From contig NZ_JAIWOI010000371.1 in assembly GCF_020217005.1 (NCBI RefSeq), forward strand, positions 1 through 7,126: a stretch of 7,126 bases of DNA, written 5' to 3'. Origin of the DNA: Rheinheimera sp. GTDB taxonomy: Bacteria > Pseudomonadota > Gammaproteobacteria > Enterobacterales > Alteromonadaceae. The translations under genes and the position numbers were made by a program. The notes under the pieces are model-generated. The model was given only the letters and a program-made list of their open reading frames with translations, did no database searches and was not told the DNA's origin. Shown here one piece after another: positions 1 to 6,464 of this stretch. The stretch's first letter is position 1; the number at the start of each line of letters is the position of its first letter.

Positions 1-171
1 TCACCGCCAGGGTGAAACAGGGAATTCGGGACGCAAACAGTTTTGCGTCACGCCTGTTTCACGCCTTGAGCTCTGCGAAAGGCCGGACAAGACGACCTGC
101 AGCCACCTGACCGCTCAAATTCAGAACCAATCTAGCTCAAACATTCTGCAATACCTTTGGTAATTGCACCC
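1..171. other. Non-coding flank with palindrome and short repeats; no supported gene
   Basis: This stretch lies downstream of the binding-protein gene. Besides the palindrome at 9-66 it holds the 7-base inverted pair TTGAGCT (66-72) and AGCTCAA (134-140), and the word GCTCAAA twice (113-119 and 135-141). Two plus-strand frames stay open from the window edge, one to a stop at about 161-163 and one to a TGA at 108-110. Neither has a visible start, ribosome binding site or recognisable protein motif, so neither is called as a gene. A plus-strand gene entering from the left cannot be fully excluded. Confidence 0.4.
9..66. repeat. Nested imperfect palindrome downstream of the binding-protein gene
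   Basis: Two inverted repeats sit one inside the other. The outer arms are GTGAAACAGG (12-21) and CCTGTTTCAC (53-62), a perfect 10-base match that extends to AGG/CCT (9-11 and 64-66) if one G at 63 is bulged out. The inner arms are GACGCAAA (30-37) and TTTGCGTC (42-49), a perfect 8-base match around the four-base loop CAGT. The two stems are joined by an asymmetric internal loop of 8 bases on the left and 3 on the right. Either strand could fold into a long hairpin. No run of T follows on the minus strand, so it is not a standard intrinsic terminator for the gene ending at 172. It resembles a REP-like or other dispersed intergenic element in form, but its family is not recognised. Confidence 0.7.
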
Positions 172-1290
172 CTACCTAACATCCTCAACCCCCCTATTTG
201 TCACTTTGACCCTGAACACCTGTTGTGAAGCCTGTTGTTTGTTTGGATCAAACATCAAAGGAAAATCATAAACAGCTCTTTGTTGTCTTAATTTATCTAA
301 TAAACATTGTCGCTTCACAGGTAAGGCACATAATTTAAGGGCCTGACTTAATAACGTACCAACGGTAAAACCCTCTAATCCAACATCAGATAGAGGATCT
401 GTTGCTTGTTGGATCATTAATCTTTGATATTCCCGCACTAATTGCCATTTTGTATCCGTTGGCTTAGGTACCACCATAGTCGCCATAACTCTATCTTCTT
501 TTTCAAGCAAGGCACTAAGTTGCTGCAGACCAGCAAATGACACTGTGGCATATTGAGGATTATAGCCCTGACGACGACCATAACTAATAGCTTCAGCCAG
601 AGGTTTATAGGTACCAACCATAAATACCACTTCGGCGCGCGCTTTGATCAAGTCTGAAACTCCAGCTTCTATTGCTGTACTGTTGCGCTGGAAACGCGCT
701 GTGACCACAGGTGTTATACCTTTCAAATGAAGAGCCTTGAGGTAACCTTGTTCAACAGAAGCGCCAAATTCATCTGCTTGCAGCAATAAACCTACTTTGG
801 TCTCAGGATTATGTATCAGATAATCCACCTGACTTTGAGTTTCTTCTTCATAACCTGCTCTGAAGTTAAAGATAAAAAGGTGCTCAGCCTTGCGCAATAA
901 TGGGGCTCCGGTAAAAGGTGCAATATAAGGAATTTGGTAATGCTGTAGCAAAGGCAAGATGGCGGATGATGTTGGAGTGCCTACATAAGCGAATAAAGCC
1001 AATACTTTGTTTTCTCTTATAAATTGTCTTGTATTGACTACGGTGAGTGCTGGTTCATACTGATCATCTTTAACCAGCAAACTTAGTTTTACCCCCTGAA
1101 CTCCTCCCTCTTTATTCAGTTGTCTAATCGCGAGTTCTACGCCATTTTTATAACTTTGACCTATACCTGCAGCGCTACCAGTTAATGGCAGCGACATACC
1201 TATTTGTATATTTTGTGGTTTGGCAGATAAAGCAGCCGCGTAGACTAAAAGCAGCATTAAACTTAGATGCGATATGCTCAGTCTTGGCAT
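172..1290 (-). CDS. Periplasmic ligand-binding protein, LivK/Peripla_BP_6 type
   Basis: This is a 372-residue exported receptor of the type I periplasmic binding-protein fold, the family that includes LivJ/LivK of branched-chain amino acid ABC importers. The N-terminus is a signal peptide: Arg3, a hydrophobic stretch at about 9-21, and an Ala/Ser-rich cleavage region at about 20-23. The mature protein opens with the family hallmark IGMSLPLTGSAAGIG (30-44), then the helix YKNGVELAIRQLNKEGGVQG (47-66) and the VKDDQYEP segment (73-80). The segment VGTPTSSAILPLL (103-115) matches the ligand-contact region of such proteins. Two cysteines (C321, C329) could form a periplasmic disulfide. The length is normal for the family. 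The ATG at 1290 is chosen because it gives a full signal peptide and has an AAGAG sequence about 9 bases upstream. No permease or ATPase gene is nearby, so it may feed a distant transporter or act as a sensory receptor. The ligand cannot be told; amino acids or other small organic compounds are possible. Confidence 0.85.
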   Translation of the reverse strand: MPRLSISHLSLMLLLVYAAALSAKPQNIQIGMSLPLTGSAAGIGQSYKNGVELAIRQLNKEGGVQGVKLSLLVKDDQYEPALTVVNTRQFIRENKVLALFAYVGTPTSSAILPLLQHYQIPYIAPFTGAPLLRKAEHLFIFNFRAGYEEETQSQVDYLIHNPETKVGLLLQADEFGASVEQGYLKALHLKGITPVVTARFQRNSTAIEAGVSDLIKARAEVVFMVGTYKPLAEAISYGRRQGYNPQYATVSFAGLQQLSALLEKEDRVMATMVVPKPTDTKWQLVREYQRLMIQQATDPLSDVGLEGFTVGTLLSQALKLCALPVKRQCLLDKLRQQRAVYDFPLMFDPNKQQASQQVFRVKVTNRGVEDVR

Positions 1291-1292
1291 AA

Positions 1293-1321
1293 CTTGGTAC
1301 TCTTACAGCGTTACTACCAAG
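1293..1321 (-). promoter_or_regulatory. Candidate hairpin over the ribosome binding site of the binding-protein gene
   Basis: CTTGGTA (1315-1321 read on the minus strand) and TACCAAG (1293-1299 on the minus strand) form a perfect 7-base inverted repeat around a 15-base loop. The repeat ends two bases before the ATG at 1290, and the AAGAG ribosome binding site lies in the loop against the stem. In the mRNA such a stem could modulate ribosome access. The structure is seen; a regulatory role is inferred only from its position. Confidence 0.4.
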
Positions 1322-1323
1322 GA

Positions 1324-1349
1324 GTTTAGTTGAAAATGCGCGACTAAAC
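1324..1349 (-). repeat. Inverted repeat between tmcA and the binding-protein gene
   Basis: GTTTAGT (1324-1330) and ACTAAAC (1343-1349) are perfect 7-base arms around a 12-base spacer, and the stem can extend inward with one imperfect pair. It lies 11 bases after the tmcA stop and two bases from the next inverted repeat. No T run follows, so it is not a typical intrinsic terminator. It could be an mRNA 3'-end stabiliser, a weak terminator or an operator. Confidence 0.45.
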
Positions 1350-1360
1350 CTTGTTCTGGC

Positions 1361-3400
1361 TCATAAATGCAGCAGCTTGCAAAGCTGCGGAAGTTTTTGT
1401 TTCGCCTGAGGTTGTGCAATCTGCTGCCAGTCCTGTTTTTGCCACAGCCTTTGTACTAAAAATTGGGCTGTCTGAGGTTCCACTTTGGCGTAATTCAGAT
1501 TAAACCAACACAACAGATGGGTTTCTATCAGATCAAAAGGACGCAAGCCTGCCTGAAATAACTGCAGTTCTGCGACTTGCTGTGCATGAATGTCTATCGA
1601 AGGAGGTTGCGCCCACAGTAGCGCTAAAGCCGGATCCAAACCGCGCTGTTTATCAGCAAGTTGCCAATAAAGCTGTCTGGAAAACTGCTGTTGCAAAGCA
1701 TTGAACTGCTCACCATAAAGCATCAAAACTGAGGCTTCATTGCTGGCTTGCTCATGGCGCTGGCTGAGTTTGACCGGACTAAAGCCTGCGTTTTGCCAGA
1801 ATTTTGCTAAAGCCAAAGTAGCGCCAAAACTGGTGCCAATCAGATAGTCTTTATTAAGCAACTGCTGCAGAACAAAGTCCAATAATTGGCTACCAAGGCC
1901 CTGAGATTGCAGCAATGGGTGCACTACAATACGCTGAATTCTGGCCATTTTTTGCGTAACTAATTCAGGTTGCAGGCAATGAAAAGCTAAGCTTTGAGCT
2001 AATAAATGCCCCTGCACGCGGCGTTTACCATGGGCTACCGCACTGGCAAGTTCCGCATCCAGCTCTCCTTCGAAACTGATTAAAGCACAAGCAAGTAGTT
2101 GCTGGTGTTGTTCCAAGGTATAGAGAGTCAGAGCCGGATTATCCAATAAAGCCCAAAGATCCATCACATCGGTTTGATAATGCGCCAGACTTAATAAGCT
2201 AAAAATCTGCTGTAGTTTCGCAGGTTGTTGCAGCAAATCTTTTACCTGATAACTGACCAGCTGGGGTTGCTGAATGGCAGTCACAGCAAAGTCAGTTTGC
2301 TCCAGTAAAAAACCTTTAAAAATCAGCTGTTCCAGCGGATCGTTGATCTGATATCGGATCGGCTGATGCAGATGCAGTTTCTGAAAACCAGGGCAATGTT
2401 GCTGTAAATAACTTTGAAAGCGTAACTGAAAACCCCGGCCTGTGCCTTCGTAACCATGTTCTGTGGTCGCGAACACCAAACGGCTATAGATGTCTGTCAG
2501 TTGCTGCAATTGAGGGGTAGGAATAGCTGCGGCTTCATCCACCAGAATGACCGTATTGTTTTGCTTTTCAGCCAATAAAGCATCGACTGGCACGAAACGG
2601 ATCAGACCCTCTGACAACTGGTTCTGTCCCGCCTGATAAGGGAGATTCAGCAACTGAGCAGCGATAAAAAATGCGGCTTGCACAGCAACAGGCGAGGGGC
2701 CTGTCAGCAGAATATCGGTTTTACCTTGTTGTACCAACATAGCTGCAGCTAAACCTAAAGCACTGGATTTGCCCCGGCCACGATGAGCTGTCAGTACTAA
2801 AGGGCGGCGTCTGTGGCCTGTTACTACCTTATGAATAGCGGTCACAGCTTGCTGTTGTTCAGTTGTGCGATAAGGCAGTTCAGCTGATGTTGATGCAATA
2901 GCTTCAGGTAATAGTGGAATGACAGCAGAGTTGCCTTCGATCAGCTGTACCCAGCGCTGTTCAGCCAATTGAGCTAACCAAAACTGTTTAAATAACCCTG
3001 AATAAGCTGCCGCATCAAGTGGATAAGGCAATACTCTTTTGGCCGCCGGGTTAGGCTGTTGTTGCCACAACTCAGGTTCTGAGGTGACAAATAACCAAAG
3101 CCCACCGGCTTTTAAGCAACCACTGCTGGCCGCTACTAAATCCCAATCCACGGTCTGGCGGGCATCTACGACCAGCAGATCACATTCAGTACCTAACCAT
3201 TGTTGCTTTTGGTTGGCTGATAATAAGGTGAAACCAGCCGGAGCTTGCTGGCCCAGCCAATAACAGCAGCCCCCAGGCTGGAGCTTTGCAAGTTGGTGTT
3301 GCGTATAGGCTTTAGAACCTGCCAGCCAGATGGGTAAACGCCAGCCCAGTTTCTGATAAGCATCTTGGTGCTGACTGATGATCTGCAGCAGGTCGGTCAT
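1361..3400 (-). CDS. tmcA: tRNA(Met) cytidine acetyltransferase TmcA
   Basis: TmcA uses acetyl-CoA and ATP to make N4-acetylcytidine at the wobble position (C34) of elongator tRNA(Met), which protects against misreading of AUA codons. The protein is 679 residues, close to E. coli TmcA (about 671). Domains in order: an N-terminal TmcA_N region (about 1-180); an RNA-helicase-like ATPase with Walker A HRGRGKS (206-212, Lys211), Walker B VDEAAAIP (287-294) and the family signature TTEHGYEGTGRGF (312-324); a GNAT acetyltransferase domain (about 370-560) with the acetyl-CoA loop QSQGLG (498-503) and the segment FGATLALAKFWQNAGF (525-540); and a C-terminal tRNA-binding tail. All key motifs are present. 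The start lies three bases after the uvrD stop and has no strong ribosome binding site, which suggests translational coupling to uvrD. Glutamine is unusually common, about 91 of 679 residues by hand count. Confidence 0.95.
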   Translation of the reverse strand: MTDLLQIISQHQDAYQKLGWRLPIWLAGSKAYTQHQLAKLQPGGCCYWLGQQAPAGFTLLSANQKQQWLGTECDLLVVDARQTVDWDLVAASSGCLKAGGLWLFVTSEPELWQQQPNPAAKRVLPYPLDAAAYSGLFKQFWLAQLAEQRWVQLIEGNSAVIPLLPEAIASTSAELPYRTTEQQQAVTAIHKVVTGHRRRPLVLTAHRGRGKSSALGLAAAMLVQQGKTDILLTGPSPVAVQAAFFIAAQLLNLPYQAGQNQLSEGLIRFVPVDALLAEKQNNTVILVDEAAAIPTPQLQQLTDIYSRLVFATTEHGYEGTGRGFQLRFQSYLQQHCPGFQKLHLHQPIRYQINDPLEQLIFKGFLLEQTDFAVTAIQQPQLVSYQVKDLLQQPAKLQQIFSLLSLAHYQTDVMDLWALLDNPALTLYTLEQHQQLLACALISFEGELDAELASAVAHGKRRVQGHLLAQSLAFHCLQPELVTQKMARIQRIVVHPLLQSQGLGSQLLDFVLQQLLNKDYLIGTSFGATLALAKFWQNAGFSPVKLSQRHEQASNEASVLMLYGEQFNALQQQFSRQLYWQLADKQRGLDPALALLWAQPPSIDIHAQQVAELQLFQAGLRPFDLIETHLLCWFNLNYAKVEPQTAQFLVQRLWQKQDWQQIAQPQAKQKLPQLCKLLHL

Positions 3401-3403
3401 GCT

Positions 3404-5572
3404 TTAAACCGGTTCTAACCTGGCATAAGCTGTCACCAGCCATTTACTGCCCAGTTCGTCAAAGTTCACCTGAATGCGGGACTGTGGTCCTGTGCCTTCA
3501 TAGTTCAGCACTGTGCCTTCACCAAATTTGTCGTGTAATACCCGTTGCCCCAGTTTAAAACCGGTATTTTCAAAGGCACTATGGCTAGCCGCACTGCCAA
3601 AACGGTTCATTTGAGTCGGCTTACTGACACTGGTCGTCAGGCGAATTTCTTCTAAACAATCGGCCGGAATTTCGCGGATAAAACGAGATGGTCTGTTGTA
3701 CTGTTCCTGACCATACAAACGGCGACTTTCGGCATGAGTTAAATACAGCTTCTGCATAGCCCGGGTCATACCAACGTAACATAAGCGACGCTCTTCCTCT
3801 AAGCGCTCGCTGTCGTCACCACTTTGTTGGCTGGGGAACATACCTTCTTCCAGACCACAGACAAACACCAGCGGGAATTCCAGACCTTTGGCACTGTGTA
3901 AGGTCATCAGTTGCACTGCATCCGAATGTTCTTCTGCCTGATATTCACCGGCTTCCAAAGCGGCCTGAGATAAAAAGGCGGACAGAGGCGTCATTTCCTC
4001 AGTGTTAACATAAGTGGCGTTAGCGCAGGCGTTGACCAGTTCGTTTAAGTTTTCTATTCTGGTTTGGGCTTTTTCGCCTTTTTCAGCCTTGTACATCGCC
4101 ATCAGGCCAGAGATTTGGATCACGTGATCCGCCTGTTCATCCAGACTTAGATCTTTGCTGTCGGCTTCAAGCTGATCAATCAGCTGCACAAAGGTGCTGA
4201 TCGCATTGGCAGCGCGACCTGTCAGCTGTTTAGTCGCCAGCATTTGCTGCAGGCTTTGCCATAAGGTTACTTGCAGCGAACGGGCATTTTCCCGCACTTT
4301 ATCCATAGTGGTATCGCCAATACCACGCACCGGGGTATTGATGATTCGTTCCAGCGCGGCGTCATCTTGTCTGTTATTAATCAGACGCAGATAAGCCAGC
4401 GCATCTTTAATTTCCTGACGTTCGTAGAATCGTAGACCGCCGTAAATACGGTAGTTAATGCCATCCTGAATTAAAGCTTCTTCCAACACCCGCGACTGGG
4501 CGTTATTGCGATACAGCACTGCAGCCTCAATCAGCTTACCGCCTTCACGTTTCCATTCCCGAATACGGCCGACAATAAAACGTGCTTCGTCCAGCTCATT
4601 AAAGGCAGTGTAAAGTGAAATAGCTTCGCCTTGCTCACCTTCCGTCCATAAGTCCTTGCCTAAGCGGTCGCTGTTATGTGCAATCACTGAGTTAGCGGCT
4701 TTTAAGATAGTGCCTGTCGAACGATAGTTTTGTTCAAGGCGGATAGTGACAGGGTTTGGATAGTCTTTTAAAAACTGCTGAATGTTTTCCACTTTAGCGC
4801 CACGCCAGCCGTAGATGGACTGGTCATCGTCGCCTACTATCATCACTTTGCTTTCGGTGCCCGCCAGTAATCGAAGCCATTCATACTGGATCGAGTTGGT
4901 ATCCTGGAACTCGTCGACCAGAATATGGCGGAAACGTTGCTGATAATGGCCGCGGATTTGTGGTTGCTGTTTCAGCAGTTCAAAGCTGCGCAGCAGAATT
5001 TCGGCAAAGTCGACCAGGCCTGAACGGTCACACATCTCCTGATAGGCAGCGTAGATTTTGATCATGGTCTGCAGGCTGAAATCGCCATGTGCATCCATAG
5101 TGCCCGGGCGCTGACCTTCATCTTTACGGGCGTTGATAAACCACTGAATTTGTTTAGGTGGCCAATGCTTTTCGTCTAAATTTAGCGCTTTTAACACCCG
5201 ACGTACTAAACGGTATTGATCGTCTGAGTCGATGATCTGAAAACCCTGAGGTAAACCTGCTTCCAGATAATGCGCCCGCAACATGCGGTGCGACAAACCG
5301 TGGAAGGTCCCCATCCACAGATTATTTAAGCTGACACCTATGGTCTGTTCGATACGGCTACGCATTTCCTGTGAGGCTTTATTGGTAAAAGTCACAGCCA
5401 ATAAACTATAAGGCGCAACCCGTTCCACCTGCATCAGCCAGGCTAAACGATGCACCAGTACCCGGGTTTTACCCGAGCCGGCACCGGCTAATACCAGCAT
5501 ATGTTGAGGAGGAGCGGCAACCGCGTCCCGTTGTTTATCGTTTAAGCCATCCAGTAAAGAAGAGACATCCAT
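3404..5572 (-). CDS. uvrD: DNA helicase II, UvrD
   Basis: UvrD is a superfamily 1A 3'-to-5' DNA helicase. It removes the incised oligonucleotide and UvrC in nucleotide excision repair, unwinds nicked DNA in mismatch repair, and dismantles RecA filaments. Numbering from the ATG at 5572 gives 722 residues, against 720 in E. coli. Motifs in order: I GAGSGKT (30-36, Lys35), Ia VTFTNKAS (60-67), II LVDEFQDT (218-225, Asp220/Glu221), III GDDDQSIYGWRGA (247-259), IV QNYRST (281-286), V TLHSAKGLEFP (557-567) and VI YVGMTRA (599-605). The C-terminus (about 673-722) is the Tudor-like domain known to contact RNA polymerase. A TTG two codons upstream (5578) would also be in frame. The ATG is preferred because the resulting MDVSSLLDGLNDKQRDAVAA matches the E. 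coli N-terminus. However, an AGG at 5585-5587 is better spaced for the TTG (6 bases) than for the ATG (12). It heads a likely uvrD-tmcA operon. Confidence 0.97.
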   Translation of the reverse strand: MDVSSLLDGLNDKQRDAVAAPPQHMLVLAGAGSGKTRVLVHRLAWLMQVERVAPYSLLAVTFTNKASQEMRSRIEQTIGVSLNNLWMGTFHGLSHRMLRAHYLEAGLPQGFQIIDSDDQYRLVRRVLKALNLDEKHWPPKQIQWFINARKDEGQRPGTMDAHGDFSLQTMIKIYAAYQEMCDRSGLVDFAEILLRSFELLKQQPQIRGHYQQRFRHILVDEFQDTNSIQYEWLRLLAGTESKVMIVGDDDQSIYGWRGAKVENIQQFLKDYPNPVTIRLEQNYRSTGTILKAANSVIAHNSDRLGKDLWTEGEQGEAISLYTAFNELDEARFIVGRIREWKREGGKLIEAAVLYRNNAQSRVLEEALIQDGINYRIYGGLRFYERQEIKDALAYLRLINNRQDDAALERIINTPVRGIGDTTMDKVRENARSLQVTLWQSLQQMLATKQLTGRAANAISTFVQLIDQLEADSKDLSLDEQADHVIQISGLMAMYKAEKGEKAQTRIENLNELVNACANATYVNTEEMTPLSAFLSQAALEAGEYQAEEHSDAVQLMTLHSAKGLEFPLVFVCGLEEGMFPSQQSGDDSERLEEERRLCYVGMTRAMQKLYLTHAESRRLYGQEQYNRPSRFIREIPADCLEEIRLTTSVSKPTQMNRFGSAASHSAFENTGFKLGQRVLHDKFGEGTVLNYEGTGPQSRIQVNFDELGSKWLVTAYARLEPV

Positions 5573-5610
5573 TAGCAATCAGTACCTGTCACCATCGAAA
5601 AATTGCCGCC

Positions 5611-5616
5611 ATTATA
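5611..5616 (-). promoter_or_regulatory. Candidate -10 box for uvrD
   Basis: Read on the minus strand the hexamer is TATAAT, a perfect sigma-70 -10 match within TATATAAT, about 39 bases before the uvrD ATG. This would give a short leader of roughly 30 bases. No good -35 match lies at the usual 16-18 base spacing; that stretch is G-rich on the minus strand. I found no LexA (SOS) box with the CTG-N10-CAG form, although E. coli uvrD has one. Confidence 0.4.
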
Positions 5617-5673
5617 TACCCTTCTGCTCTATCCCCCCAGCTTTGATGTCCAGGCTAGTGCGAATAGGTGGGC

Positions 5674-6375
5674 TTACAGCAGCGCTTCTAATTGTTGCAA
5701 CGAATCAATTTGCAGATGAGGCAATACTGCAGTTTGAAAATGAGCTTCATGCTTTAGCCACACCGCCTGACAACCGGCATTGAGCGCACCCTGTACATCG
5801 GCTTTGCTGTTATCGCCTATATGCAGCAGTTCATGCGGCGCAATAGCCAGTTGCTGACAGGCTTTGTGAAACATATCGGGGTAGGGCTTCATTTTGCCGC
5901 TGGGGCCAGCGTGATAAGCCTGCTGGAAATACTGCCGGATGCCCAGCAGAGTTAAATCTGCATTGCCATTGGTAATAGCCACCAGTGGATAACGTTCTGC
6001 CATGGCTTTGAGCAACTGATGGCTGGAGTCAGGCACTGTTAAATGACTGCGGGCGGTATAAAAAGCACGAAAAGCCAGTTCGGCAATTTCACCTGCTTCA
6101 CAGCGACCCATACCAAGCTCTGTTAAGCCCTGTTCCACCGACAACAAGCGCCAGCGGCTGACATCATGACGCACCTCTGAGTCAAGTTGTGCCAGTTCTT
6201 TGCGTTTTTGCCACCAGAACTCAGGGTCAATCAAGCCAAGCTTCGGGGCCAGTTGTAGTAGTTTTTGCTGCATAGCCAGTTCAGCCTGCTCAATCACAGG
6301 GCCGTTGTTATACAGCGTATCGTCCAAATCAAAAGAGATAGCTTTAAAAGGTAAAAGGGCTTTGTAAACACGCAT
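5674..6375 (-). CDS. yigB: HAD-family phosphatase, YigB type
   Basis: This 233-residue protein is a haloacid-dehalogenase-superfamily phosphohydrolase. Its closest known relative by motif and start is E. coli YigB (238 residues), reported to dephosphorylate FMN and the riboflavin precursor 5-amino-6-(5-phospho-D-ribitylamino)uracil. Catalytic motifs in order: motif I FDLDDTLYNNGP (15-26), with nucleophile Asp16 and acid/base Asp18; motif II AITNGN (133-138, Thr135); motif III Lys163 in GKMKPYPDMF (160-169); motif IV HIGDNSKADV (185-194, Asp188 and Asp193). The helical cap (about 25-115) includes HDVSRWR (70-76), which matches HDVTRWR in E. coli YigB. It is probably cytoplasmic, with no signal peptide. 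It lies 95 bases upstream of uvrD, the same neighbour as in E. coli, where xerC precedes it; here ohrR does. Its ribosome binding site (AGGA, about 11 bases before the ATG) is weak. The exact substrate is inferred from family only. Confidence 0.87.
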   Translation of the reverse strand: MRVYKALLPFKAISFDLDDTLYNNGPVIEQAELAMQQKLLQLAPKLGLIDPEFWWQKRKELAQLDSEVRHDVSRWRLLSVEQGLTELGMGRCEAGEIAELAFRAFYTARSHLTVPDSSHQLLKAMAERYPLVAITNGNADLTLLGIRQYFQQAYHAGPSGKMKPYPDMFHKACQQLAIAPHELLHIGDNSKADVQGALNAGCQAVWLKHEAHFQTAVLPHLQIDSLQQLEALL

Positions 6376-6464
6376 AAGGCTTAGAGTCCTGCTCAGAATG
6401 GGCTTAGTTTATCCGCAATCCTTTGTGCTGTATCTACCAAAACATCAAAGCAGGCGAAGTCGAT

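Noticed and set aside
9..66. Nested palindrome as an integron attC site
   Set aside because: The GTTRRRY/RYYYAAC boxes expected at attC ends are not present, and no integrase or cassette context is seen.
2..163. Plus-strand frames open from the window edge (2-163 and 3-110)
   Set aside because: No start, motif or ribosome binding site is visible, and the frames cover the palindrome. Short open stretches like this are expected by chance, though an entering gene cannot be strictly excluded.
1324..1349. Inverted repeat as an intrinsic terminator for tmcA
   Set aside because: The stem is A/T-rich and no T run follows on the minus strand, so it is reported only as a repeat.
3039..3263. Plus-strand open frame of 74 codons inside tmcA
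   Set aside because: It lies wholly opposite the well-conserved TmcA coding region, has no recognisable motif, and its composition is that of an antisense shadow.
4194..4394. Plus-strand open frame of 66 codons inside uvrD
   Set aside because: It is antisense to conserved UvrD sequence, with no ribosome binding site or family resemblance.
5621..5640. CTG-N11-CAG near 5624-5640 as a LexA box
   Set aside because: The spacer is 11 rather than 10 bases and the core is C-rich rather than an AT alternation, so it does not fit the gammaproteobacterial SOS box.
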